DNA of 64,000 nt from positions 107,996,665-108,060,664 of the forward strand of contig NC_073696.1 in assembly GCF_029784165.1 (NCBI RefSeq), given 5' to 3'. The position numbers and the translations under genes are program-made. The notes below the pieces were generated by a model. The model was not told where the DNA came from, ran no database searches, and saw only the letters and a program-made list of their open reading frames with translations. Origin of the DNA: Wyeomyia smithii. Lineage: Eukaryota > Arthropoda > Insecta > Diptera > Culicidae. The stretch's first letter is position 1; every line of letters starts with the position of its first letter. Of this stretch, positions 55,125 through 64,000 are shown piece after piece.

Positions 55125-58100
55125 TTCAACTGCGTATATGAAGGATTCTATCTCTGTCTTACAGTGGAATTGTAGAAGTATTTTACCAAAAATTGATTCG
55201 TTTAAAGTTTTGATAAATAAAAACAAATGCGATGCATTTTCCCTTTGTGAAACTTGGCTTACTTCAAATATTGATCTCAACTTCCATGATTTTAATATTA
55301 TTCGCCTTGATCGAGACACCCCATATGGAGGAGTACTTTTAGGGATTAAAAAGTGCTATTCTTTCTATCGTATTAACCTCCCCTCGATTCCAGGCATCGA
55401 AGTTGTCGCATGTCAAATGACAATACAAGGTAAAGAGCTTTGTATTGCCTCAATATATATTCCCCCCAGAGCACAGGTTGGGCAACGGCTGCTCTTTGAT
55501 TTAATAGAACTTCTTCCCTCGCCACGTTTGATTTTGGGAGACTTCAACTCTCATGGCGTGGCTTGGGGTTCCCCATACAATGATAACCGCTCCTCTTTAA
55601 TCTATAACCTTTGCGATGACTTCGACATGACTATTTTAAACAACGGTGAAATGACACGTATCCCGAAACCTCCAGCGCGCCCAAGCGCTTTGGATCTATC
55701 CTTATGTTCGACGTCGCTACGGTTGGATTGCACATGGAAGGTAATCCTCGATCCTCACGGTAGCGACCATCTGCCTATTCTTATTTCATTTACTAACGGG
55801 TCAACTCGCATGCGACCAATTGACATTCCGTATGACCTCACACGAAATGTCGATTGGAAGTTATACGAGGAAATGATTTCAAAAGCGGTCGAGTCGATTC
55901 AACATCATTCACCACTTGAAGAATACAACCTCCTCGCGGGCTTGATTCTCGACGCCGCGTTGCAAGCCCAAACGAAGAAATATCCCGGCGTAACGATCAA
56001 AGAACGGCCTCCCACTCCGTGGTGGGACCAAGAGTGCTCCGATGTCTACACGCAAAGATCCGACGCGTTTAAGGCCTACCAGACGGGAGGTATACCTGGC
56101 GACTATTTACGGTATTCGGAGCTTGATACCAAGCTTAAAAGCTTGGCTAAAGCAAAGAAACGTGGATATTGGCGTCGGTTCGTGAACGAGACGTCGAGGG
56201 AGACATCGATGAGCACTCTTTGGAACACAGCCCGAAGAATGCGGAATCGCGTAACGGTCAACGAAAGCGAGGAGTCTTCAAGTAGGTGGATATTTGATTT
56301 TGCCAGGAAAGTATGTCCGGACTCTGTTCCTGAGCAAAATATTGTTCGCGATGCGTCTCCGGGCCACGACGCGATAGAATCACCTTTTACGATGGCAGAA
56401 TTTTCAGTTGCCCTCCTGTCCTGTAACAATAACGCGCCTGGATTAGATAGAATCAAATTCAACTTGTTGAAGAATCTACCCGGCAATGCCAAGAGGCGCT
56501 TGTTGAACTTGTTCAATAAGTTCCTGGAGCAAAACATTGTACCGCAGGATTGGAGGCAAGTGAAGGTGATCGCCATCCAAAAACCAGGGAAACCAGCTTC
56601 TAATCACAACTCTTATAGGCCGATTGCAATGCTATCCTGTATCCGGAAATTGATGGAAAAAATGATACTCCGTCGTTTAGACCACTGGGTCGAATCAAAT
56701 GGTCTACTATCAGAAACTCAATTTGGCTTCCGCCGTGCCAAAGGGACGAATGATTGTCTTGCGTTGCTTTCAACAGATATTCAGCTGGCGTATGCTCGTA
56801 AAGAACAAATGGCGTCTGCGTTCTTGGACATTAAGGGGGCTTTTGATTCCGTTTCTATTGACATTCTTTCGGGTAAACTTCACCGACAAGGATTTTCTCC
56901 AATTTTGAACAATTTTTTGCACAATTTGTTGTCCGAAAAGCACATGCATTTTACGCATGGCGATTTGGCAACTTTTCGCATTAGCTACATGGGTCTTCCC
57001 CAGGGCTCATGTTTAAGCCCCCTTCTTTACAACTTTTATGTAAATGACATCGACGAATGTCTGGAAAATTCATGCACGATAAGACAACTTGCAGACGACA
57101 GTGTAATCTCTGTTACAGGAGCCAAAGCTGCCGATTTGCAAGGACCATTGCAAGATACCTTGGACAATTTGTCTGCTTGGGCTTTACAGCTAGGTATCGA
57201 ATTCTCTCCGGAGAAGACTGAGATAGTAGTTTTTTCTAGGAAGCATGAACCTGCTCAGCTTCAAACACAATTAATGGGTAAAACGATTTCTCAGGTTTTG
57301 GTACACAAATATCTTGGTGTCTGGTTCGACTCTAAAGGCACCTGGGGTTGTCACGTGAGGTATCTGATGAAAAAATGTCAACAAAGAGTGAATTTTCTTC
57401 GTACAATAACCGGACAATGGTGGGGAGCCCATCCAGGAGACCTTATAAGGCTTTACCAAACAACGATATTGTCTGTTATTGAATACGGGTGTTTCTGCTT
57501 CCGCTCCGCAGCAAACACACATTTGATCAAACTGGAGCGAATACAATATCGTTGTTTGCGTATCGCCTTAGGTTGCATGCAGTCGACCCATACGATGATT
57601 TTGGAGGTTTTAGCTGGAGTACTACCATTGAAAAACCGCTTCTGGAGCCTGTCTTCTCGTATTCTAATCAAATGTGAGGTCTTGAACCGTCCCGTGATTG
57701 AAAATTTTGAAAGGTTAATCGAACTTAATTCTCAAACCCGTTTTATGACATTGTATTTCAATCACATGTCCCAAAATATTAACCCTTCTTCGAATATTCC
57801 AAATCGTGTCGACTTATCAAATACTTCTGATTCTACTGTGTTTTTCGATACATCCATGATAGAAGAAACTCGTGGAATCCCGGATCATTTACGCGTGCAG
57901 CAGATCCCTAAAATTTTTTCCAATAAATATCGAAACATCAACTGCGACAATATGTACTACACTGACGGATCACTTCTTGATGGGTCCACTGGCTTCGGTA
58001 TCTTCAATAACAATTTAACCGTCTCCCATAAGCTCGATAATCCTGCTTCTGTTTACGTCGCAGAATTAGCTGCAATTCAGTACACCCTAGGGATTATCGA

Positions 58101-58803
58101 AAAAATGCCCACGGACCATTATTTCATCTTTACGGACAGTCTCAGTTCCATTGAGGCTCTCCGATCGATGAAAGATGTTAAGCACTCTCCGTATTTCCTG
58201 GGGAAAATACGGGAACATCTGAGTGCTTTATCCGAAAAATCTACTCAGATTACCTTAGCGTGGGTCCCTTCTCACTGCTCGATACCGGGTAATGAGAAAG
58301 CGGACTCTTTGGCTAAGGTGGGCGCAACAAACGGTGATATTTATGAAAGACCAATTGCCTTTAATGAATTTTTCGCACTTGTACGTCAGAATACGATCAT
58401 CAGTTGGCAAAATGCTTGGACCAGAGGGGAATTGGGAAGGTGGTTACATTCCATAATCCCCAAAGTATCGACGAACCCGTGGTTCAAGGGGTTGGATGTA
58501 GGTCGGGATTTCATTTGCGTGATGTCCCGGCTTATGTCCAATCACTATAGATTTGACGCGCTCCTCCGTCGTGTTGGGCTCGGGGAAAGTGGTATCTGTG
58601 CCTGTGGTGAAGGTTATCACGACATAGAGCATGTGGTTTGGTCATGCCCTGTACACCGTGACACCAGGTCTAAATTGATAGCTTCCCTGCAGGCCGAGGG
58701 TAGACAGCCGGCTGTTCCTGTTCGTGATGTCTTGGCGAGCCGTGACCTATCCTACATGTCCCTTATATACGTTTTCCTGAAATCCATCCACGCCCCAGTC
58801 TAG
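55117..58803 (+). CDS. ORF2 endonuclease/reverse transcriptase/RNase H of the I-clade element
   Basis: 1228 residues from the ATG at 55117, whose codon lies inside the last codons of ORF1. The frame is open back to 55096, but only with a TTG. Endonuclease: LQWNCRSI near 15, LILGDFNSHG near 138, GSDHLPIL near 215. Reverse transcriptase: FLDIKGAFDSV near 569, LPQGSCLSPLLYNFYV near 626, LADDSVIS near 658 (the catalytic Asp pair, with Leu instead of the usual Phe/Tyr). RNase H: YTDGSLLDGS near 947, ELAAIQ near 984, FTDSLSS near 1004, WVPSHCSIPGNEKADSL near 1049, so all four acidic/His residues are present. A CCHC-like end (CACGEGYHDIEHVVWSC, near 1162) follows. The protein nicks target DNA, reverse transcribes the element RNA and removes the RNA strand. 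All key residues are intact, so the element may still be active. Confidence 0.9.
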   Translation: MPNSTAYMKDSISVLQWNCRSILPKIDSFKVLINKNKCDAFSLCETWLTSNIDLNFHDFNIIRLDRDTPYGGVLLGIKKCYSFYRINLPSIPGIEVVACQMTIQGKELCIASIYIPPRAQVGQRLLFDLIELLPSPRLILGDFNSHGVAWGSPYNDNRSSLIYNLCDDFDMTILNNGEMTRIPKPPARPSALDLSLCSTSLRLDCTWKVILDPHGSDHLPILISFTNGSTRMRPIDIPYDLTRNVDWKLYEEMISKAVESIQHHSPLEEYNLLAGLILDAALQAQTKKYPGVTIKERPPTPWWDQECSDVYTQRSDAFKAYQTGGIPGDYLRYSELDTKLKSLAKAKKRGYWRRFVNETSRETSMSTLWNTARRMRNRVTVNESEESSSRWIFDFARKVCPDSVPEQNIVRDASPGHDAIESPFTMAEFSVALLSCNNNAPGLDRIKFNLLKNLPGNAKRRLLNLFNKFLEQNIVPQDWRQVKVIAIQKPGKPASNHNSYRPIAMLSCIRKLMEKMILRRLDHWVESNGLLSETQFGFRRAKGTNDCLALLSTDIQLAYARKEQMASAFLDIKGAFDSVSIDILSGKLHRQGFSPILNNFLHNLLSEKHMHFTHGDLATFRISYMGLPQGSCLSPLLYNFYVNDIDECLENSCTIRQLADDSVISVTGAKAADLQGPLQDTLDNLSAWALQLGIEFSPEKTEIVVFSRKHEPAQLQTQLMGKTISQVLVHKYLGVWFDSKGTWGCHVRYLMKKCQQRVNFLRTITGQWWGAHPGDLIRLYQTTILSVIEYGCFCFRSAANTHLIKLERIQYRCLRIALGCMQSTHTMILEVLAGVLPLKNRFWSLSSRILIKCEVLNRPVIENFERLIELNSQTRFMTLYFNHMSQNINPSSNIPNRVDLSNTSDSTVFFDTSMIEETRGIPDHLRVQQIPKIFSNKYRNINCDNMYYTDGSLLDGSTGFGIFNNNLTVSHKLDNPASVYVAELAAIQYTLGIIEKMPTDHYFIFTDSLSSIEALRSMKDVKHSPYFLGKIREHLSALSEKSTQITLAWVPSHCSIPGNEKADSLAKVGATNGDIYERPIAFNEFFALVRQNTIISWQNAWTRGELGRWLHSIIPKVSTNPWFKGLDVGRDFICVMSRLMSNHYRFDALLRRVGLGESGICACGEGYHDIEHVVWSCPVHRDTRSKLIASLQAEGRQPAVPVRDVLASRDLSYMSLIYVFLKSIHAPV

Positions 58804-59180
58804 TCCCGTTCCCCTCCGTCTACACCCAACAAAACGACAAGAACACGTTTGAACCTTAAGCACAAAACCAGCAACCAGACCCCGCACAATAGAACCAGGA
58901 CCCAAGGACTACGAGCCTCTGTCCCAACTCACGACATCGTGGCTCAGCAGAACGAATCCATACATGCCATTCGACGATTATCAGACGACCATTGAACAAC
59001 AAAACACTGATTGGAAATCCCATGCTAGTTTTAAGTTAGACTTAATTTCAGCTCGTAGTCGGCAGCGAGGATAAAAAATTTGCTTTAGTTTTTAAGTCAT
59101 CAGATATAATTGGCGCCGTTAAACATTAAATTGTATTTGTGCCGTGTCAAATAAATGTTATGTGAAGAAAAAAAAAAAAA

Positions 59181-59194
59181 ACTCGCTTAGGCAC
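59181..59194 (+). repeat. target-site duplication of the I-clade element, 3' copy
   Basis: ACTCGCTTAGGCAC directly after the poly-A tail, identical to 53313-53326. Confidence 0.9.
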
Positions 59195-59910
59195 GTGACG
59201 ATCAATAACATAGTTCATAATGTTAGAAAAAGTTTGAACTGCTGTATCGATATTGTCGTTGTCAAGTTCATCATTCCAATTAATATTCGACAGAATGGCG
59301 AGAATACTGTCGTAGTCCGCTTTATTAAAACTGTAGCTGACAGTATCGATCATGCAGCTGAAGTCCGGAGGAATACTCTTAACTGTAAGGTGTAATGCAG
59401 GATGGTGTGCCACAGTTTTCACCAGGGGAGTAACAGCAGTGATAATAAGCGGTGCACAATCGAAATTGCTGACGAAGCAGAGATCCAATGTTCTGCCATT
59501 CTCGTTGTTTACGTGATTGATCTGCCGTAGAAGATTGGAGCTATAGCAGTCGAGCAAGTTGTAGATTTCATCGTGAAAAGACGACGCCGTTGGATCAGCA
59601 AACAAAAAACCATTGGAGCTAGAGCGCCATTTAACACCGGAAAAGTTAAAGTCCCCGAACACAACTACCTCGTCGTTGGGATGTGCATGCTCGCAGATTG
59701 AGTTTACCGAGTTTGAGTGTGTGTTGATAAGCGTCAAGTCACGTGTCCTGTCTGGTGGGATGTAGACGGAGCAAAGGAAAAGCGAGTAGCCGGGAAGCGT
59801 CAACCGAACCCAAACCTGTTCCTGCGTTAATAAATAAGCACATTTAATCTCTTTTTTCTCTGTTTTTAAATGATATATAAGAGAACTAGCCTCCCTCTAG
59901 ACATTTTTTA
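59195..59910 (-). pseudogene. CR1-like retrotransposon, 5' segment (endonuclease)
   Basis: The minus strand is open for about 218 codons. It reads EIKCAYLLTQEQVWVRLTLP (near 59860), FLCSVYIPPDRTRD, VVVFGDFNFSGVKW (59660, the 'GDFN' endonuclease block), RTLDLCFVSNF, then FNKADYDSILAILSNINW and NYVIDRHVPKRV, ending at the insertion point of the I-clade element. It is the N-terminal part of the CR1-like ORF2. It is truncated at about 59910, where a copia relic begins shortly after. The endonuclease start and ORF1 are missing. Confidence 0.7.
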
Positions 59911-59929
59911 GTTGCGCCCATGCCCATAT

Positions 59930-61640
59930 TCCCAAGCAGATCGGCGTGAGCGAGCGAATGAACCGGACGCTCGTGTGAAAGGTTCACTCGCACATGCTCG
60001 AGGATAACAGCGCTGGTAAGAGGTTTTGGGATTCAGCTGTCCAGATGGCGGCATTCCTGCTCAATCACAGTTCTACCAGTGTGATTGATCAGCGGAAGAC
60101 GTATGAGGTTTGGAAAGGACTGAAGCCAGTTGTCCGGAGCTTGAGGGCTATTGGAGCATGCGTATTTGTTCACATCCCCAAGGAAAGAAAGAAGAAGCTG
60201 GACGAGAAATCCTGGAGAGGGGTTTTCCTGGGTTATTCCAACTGTGGTTATCGAGTATGGCACCCCTAGCGCAGGGAGATCGTTGTTACTCAGGACGTCG
60301 TCTTCGTCGAGGGCGGACGCAAACCGAGCTCGGGAAAGTGTCCGAAGCCCGACAGCAGTTCCGATGTGTTTCTAATTCGTAAAGTTCGGTATCAATCCGA
60401 CTTCCGCCTTTGGAGAAACAGATTATGAACCGGAAGGACCAAATGGATCGGACCACCGCGATGTGTTTGAAATCTTCTTAAGCTGTCTTGATAAACCCAA
60501 CCAACGACGGCGCAGAAGAAAAGGAAGATGTCTGGGAAGAAGTGCAAGGTCTTAAAACAGGTCAAAACAGTAGGCCTCCGGGTTGGCATGCAGAGTACGA
60601 CATGAATGGGTTCGCCATGAAAGCAACGAGTTTCGTCGACAACCTGCCAAATTAACTAGCGGACATGAGGAAGCGACCGAATTGGAAGAAGTGGGATGCA
60701 GCCTTCTGAGATGAGATGGATTCTCTCCATCGAAATCAAACGTGGACGTTGGTCAAGCTTCCTGAAGGACGAGTACCGATCACGTGCAAATGGTTTGTGG
60801 CTCGTTTTTTCAGCGAGAAAGTAGGATTCGACTATGGTGAAACCTGATCTACGGTTACGCGACTGGACACCGTGCGAGCTGCTCTTGCTGAGGCAAACGA
60901 GTAAAGTATTGCAGTGCACCAGATAGACGTGAAGACTGCCTTCCTCAACGGACAGTTGGACGAACCCTGCCTAAGGGGTTAGAGCAAGGCAAGAATCTAG
61001 TGTGCCTCCTCATAGACGAGGTTCCATGTCTTTGTGGAATGACTCGGCTTCACCAGCAGTTCGAGCGATCAATGTCTCTACGTGCCCGAATCCGGAGGCA
61101 GTCAAGTTATCCTTGTGCAGTATGTGGATGACTTACTTGTGGTCGGTTGTAAATTATAGACGAAGAAATGGCCAAAGGGGAGTCCTCGGAAATTTACTCC
61201 GTCGTTCCAACATGATGCGCTCAAAGAAGGCAGAGGAAACCGACCGTATTGAGAAACCAAACCGAAATTTGATCGGTTTTCTCACGTACGTGACACTGAT
61301 TTCAAGACTGAACCTGTGTGCTGCAGTCAGCTTCCTGAGTCAATTACAAAGCTGACCTACAGACCTGCACTGGATGTACCTTAAAGGGTACTGCGGTATA
61401 TTATAGGAACGCTGGACTCAGCATAGAATTCAACACTGGTTATGGAAGCATTCGCCGATTCAGATTGGGCAAACGATCCGGTTGCCGGGTGTGTGGTGGT
61501 ACCGTAAGCTGGTTGAAGCAGTCTACCGTTTCTGTGTCTTTTACGGACGCAGAGCGTTGAGTAGCGCTGTGTGTCACGGGATCTGGTTGATTTGTCTGCT
61601 GAAGGAACTAGAAGGATAACCAATTTACGATCAAGGGTTT
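59930..61640 (+). pseudogene. Ty1/copia-type pol relic
   Basis: In order: the end of integrase (SERMNRTLV near 59947, then FWDSAVQMAAFLLNHSSTSV near 60029 and GVFLGYSNCGYRVW near 60220); reverse transcriptase (DEMDSLHRNQTWTLVKLPEG near 60711, TCKWFVARFF, IAVHQIDVKTAFLNGQLDEP near 60910 with the first catalytic Asp, and VILVQYVDDLLVV near 61089 with the catalytic Asp pair); and RNase H (LVMEAFADSDWANDPVAG near 61436). This integrase-RT-RNase H order is diagnostic for copia. Frameshifts and stops occur throughout, and no LTR, protease or gag was seen, so it is an internal fragment. Confidence 0.75.
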
Positions 61641-61781
61641 TTGTATTTATTTGTATTTATTCATCTGACCTATTTGTTTTTAATGAAGTGGGTTGGGTGG
61701 GGAGAAGCCCATTTGAGTAATTCATTATGAAACGTTCCAATACGCGTTAAAACCCCACCATCTTTTGATTGAACATTGACA
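61641..61781. other. gene-free spacer
   Basis: AT-rich sequence with a short TTTGTATTTAT duplication near 61638-61662. Nothing else is seen. Confidence 0.3.
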
Positions 61782-61916
61782 TTTGACAAAAGCCATGAAA
61801 AATGATTACCGGCGTCTTTATTAAGCAGCTTGGATGAATGTTGTCCAATTTACAAACAACATCTACCCAAACTGCTTAATAAAGACGCCGGTAATAATTT
61901 GTCGTGGCTATTCAAA
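61782..61916. repeat. long inverted repeat (hairpin-forming)
   Basis: The 24-base arm at 61805-61828 (starting ATTACCGGCGTCTTTATTAA) is perfectly complementary to 61872-61895. The pairing continues inwards with few mismatches to a loop of about ten bases (near 61847-61856). It also continues outwards with gaps to TTTGACAAAAGCCA (61782) against TGGCTATTCAAA (61906). The folded core is about 91 nt. It could be a tiny MITE or the source of a hairpin RNA. Confidence 0.75.
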
Positions 61917-62433
61917 CTTCTGTGTGACAGCCCTCGATGTGGTACAGTACGAAATCAACCAAAGAACCTGACTACCTAGCTTCAATTAGGAATTTTAGTT
62001 TCACCTTCCTAACGTCCTGCCTAATTTTACTATCGTATACATATATATGGAAGGGATCACGTTGCTTAGTTAGGCTTTTCAGCAGTCCACATAAGCACTC
62101 ATGAAGGTTGTATGTAGCAATCGAAATATTTATCTGCGGACGGTAAAGGAGGGTGGAATGGAAACATAACCCATTCTCAATATTCAATTCCATTCTACTA
62201 AGACGCTCAATAAGAAATTTTTTTGGTACTTAATGTTAGAAATTCTGGATTTTATGAAAATATTCAAACACGTTCGAAGTTTCACTTTTATTAATTGCAC
62301 TACTATATTCATCTAAATTTTTTTCAACTTCGTGGTTCAATATGGCTGGAGTAAATGATAAATAACGTGAGTTCCGTAAACTCGGATCTCTAACATGTAT
62401 TTATAGCACCAATTTTCCACCCCCAAGCACTGA
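61917..62433. other. 3' flank of the transporter gene
   Basis: No gene. On the minus strand this would contain the 3' UTR of the transporter, but no unambiguous polyadenylation signal close to the stop was identified. Confidence 0.35.
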
Positions 62434-63691
62434 TTAATCCTTTGTTAAGTTGAATTTTACGGTAACTTTACGATCTTCGGTTTCCACCACTTGATGCTTA
62501 TCATATCTCTTCAGCCACACCAGATGCATGAACTTATAGACAAGACCACATCCGATTGCACAGAAGCCCATGTAACGGAATCCCATCCTCGTACCAAACT
62601 GTGCTATTAGATAACCTCCAGCGAAAGATCCGACTCCTTTTCCCAGACAGAAATGGGCCATCCCAGCAACACCGATCAGTGTGGCCACCAGACTGTTGGG
62701 AGCCAGAACGGCGCAATAGGTTGTGGCTACAACCCACATGAAGTAGCAGGAAATGGCTTCGTTGAGTTCGATCGGAAAGCACCAGAATGGATTGCTGTAA
62801 CGAAAGGTTTCATAAGAGAGCTGTTGATCACAAAAAATCTAATACTTACTGAATGAAAGAATAACCAAGAATTCTCAGAGCGTGAGCAAAGAAAGCTACC
62901 ACCAGAAGGTTGACGTGCCCAACTTTTTTGGTAATAGGATTTGTCAGGTACATCATAGGGATACTGGTGGCGGTTCCAACCGTGTAGGTTAGACCAAGAA
63001 GATAGTTTGGAGAACCCATCTCTTTCATGATTACAAACATATAACTCTCTATGAATCCCCAGAAGCTGCCCATGAAGAACAAGAACATGATAAACACTAG
63101 TACATGCGGGTGTTGCAGTACCTCGCACAGATGTTTCATGATGTTCTCAGATGGCAACTTCTGTCCGATCGGTAGGAACAGAACGGAAATCAACGATAGA
63201 GCCATAAGAGTGTCATAGGTGTAAAAAGCAGGCTGATAATTAGTAGCGCTATGTCCTTCGGAGAAGTAGTCGATTAACAAACCGGTAAGCGGAGTGAAGA
63301 TCGCCATTCCAAGACTAGAAAATAGCTTCTCTCGACCGAAGTCTCCGCCATGTTGTTCGACCATAGTCAAAGCCATCGGATCGACAATTGTTACGGTAGC
63401 AGTCAGCATGGTGGTGGCCCCAAATCGGATTAACAAATAATACCAGAACGTTCCATCGTACTCATTTGACAATTTGCATTGAACGCTGATTACTGGGTGA
63501 GAATTGTTTTCGAGCCGCCCTAAAGTGCATTCATCGAGTATTGCTAATCCACAGGATCGGTTGGAATTATCAACTTGGGCAACCATGAGTTCTACCAATG
63601 TGTTGTTGTGATTTCCAATCGAACAATGTTGGCATAGTTTTAGCTGGAGTAAAGAAGCGTTCGGACACTCCGCTTGGCTGCAGGGCTGGTC
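62434..63691 (-). CDS. MFS transporter, MFSD6-like, C-terminal two exons (partial)
   Basis: Exons 62850-63691 (842 bases, starting after TTTCAG in phase 0) and 62434-62794, joined across a 55-base intron (GTAAGT...TTACAG). About 400 residues of the C-terminal part are encoded; earlier exons lie beyond the window. The first ~60 residues form an extracellular-type Cys-rich loop (CSQAECP, LCQHCSIGNHNNTL, CxxLAILDEC) with N-glycosylation sites such as NNT and NAS. Membrane helices follow, starting DGTFWYYLLIRFGATTML, then a loop QHGGDFGREKLFSSLG typical of the MFS between helices, LGMAIFTPLTGLLIDYF, LMALSLISVLFLPI, VLVFIMFLFFMGSFWGFIES, YLLGLTYTVGTATSIPMMYL, LLVVAFFAHALRILGYSF, and three or four more before the cytosolic tail LKRYDKHQVVETED. 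Placement in the MFSD6/MFS_1-like family is from the overall pattern; the substrate is unknown. Confidence 0.75.
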
Positions 63692-64000
63692 CTGAAATGG
63701 AAAAAAATGGCTTATTATATTTAGTTTACCTTTAATAGTAACTGAATAGAATGTTCAGTTTTTGATGTAAAATTTTCAATTTATGTTTAAATGGAAATGC
63801 AAATTCCGTTCAATTATTGTATTTGCCATTATTGTTAAGTAATTGACTGATCTCAAGTTCGGATATAAAATTATCCCAAGTATTGAAACTATTATAATGT
63901 TGAAACAAGACAGTGTCGTGAGGAAAGACAATGAGCAGGCCGATGGATTATCCGCCTTACGGTGGTACGCAATCAGCCAATCTAGGAAAGTCCTGGTGAA
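63692..64000 (-). other. intron of the transporter gene (partial)
   Basis: AT-rich DNA upstream of the splice acceptor at 63692-63693 (minus strand). No further exon is recognised before the window ends, though GC-richer sequence from 63920 could approach one. Confidence 0.45.

Larger units (their letters stand above)
53327..59180 (+). mobile_element. complete I-clade non-LTR retrotransposon
   Basis: A 5.85-kb element inserted in a CR1-like relic, with a 14-bp perfect target-site duplication. It has a 427-base 5' UTR, ORF1 (gag, 53754-55124), ORF2 (55117-58803), a 3' UTR with an AATAAA-type signal at about 59150 and a poly-A tail (59168-59181). Both ORFs are uninterrupted. The endonuclease + RT + RNase H order with a gag-type ORF1 is diagnostic for the I clade; mosquito members are called MosqI (name inferred). 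Confidence 0.9.

Noticed and set aside
56103..56576. 157-codon minus-strand frame
   Set aside because: Antisense shadow of the I-clade ORF2.

Overview
This is a repeat-dominated stretch of an insect nuclear genome, most likely from a culicine mosquito (Aedes/Culex type). The reasons are the mix of non-LTR retrotransposon lineages (RTE, LOA, R1, CR1-like and I), tRNA-related SINEs, many TA- or 8-bp-target MITEs, AT-rich intergenic DNA, and short introns with GT/AG borders. The species call is inference from repeat content, not from a marker gene. There are no prokaryotic features.

Host genes are few. (1) A six-exon gene for a catalytically degenerate serine protease homologue lies on the minus strand (31045-33474). 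(2) A paralogous copy lies on the plus strand (41344-43249). It is divergent from the first, with the two 5' ends about 7.9 kb apart, and carries a 7-bp exon deletion and a lost splice acceptor, so it is probably a pseudogene. Both keep a similar TATA plus TCAGTT initiator promoter and a conserved block at the end of intron 3. (3) The last two exons of an MFS transporter of the MFSD6-like family lie on the minus strand (62434-63691), and the gene continues past the right edge.

Mobile elements fill most of the rest. A structurally complete RTE-clade element (1818-5218) has an intact endonuclease/reverse transcriptase ORF and a 12-bp target-site duplication (TSD). Degraded RTE copies lie at 9310-11215, 34510-34800 (minus) and 47176-51215 (minus). 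The last was split by a 5'-truncated LOA-like element (48118-50526), which left a 13-bp TSD. Another LOA-like copy (20944-24725) is itself interrupted by a 0.9-kb insertion holding a tandem array and a tRNA-like repeat. The largest nest is a minus-strand CR1-like element (51350-59910) split by a complete 5.85-kb I-clade element (53327-59180) with a 14-bp TSD and two intact overlapping ORFs. R1 fragments, mariner and Tc1 relics, a Ty1/copia pol relic, a 670-bp hAT-type MITE with 13-bp terminal inverted repeats, two inverted copies of an 0.8-1.0 kb TA-target MITE, SINEs, minisatellites and a strong small hairpin complete the inventory.

Layout: 1-11 kb RTE copies and a SINE; 11-21 kb mostly gene-free AT-rich DNA with Tc1-like repeats; 21-27 kb LOA relic, MITE and foldback repeat; 27-31 kb gene-free with one good core promoter and a minisatellite; 31-43 kb the serine protease homologue pair enclosing R1, mariner, MITE and hAT insertions; 43-46 kb a dispersed repeat with TG microsatellites; 47-60 kb nested retrotransposons; 60-62 kb copia relic and hairpin; 62-64 kb the transporter. 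The elements are not a coordinated system. Their nesting order gives a relative insertion history.
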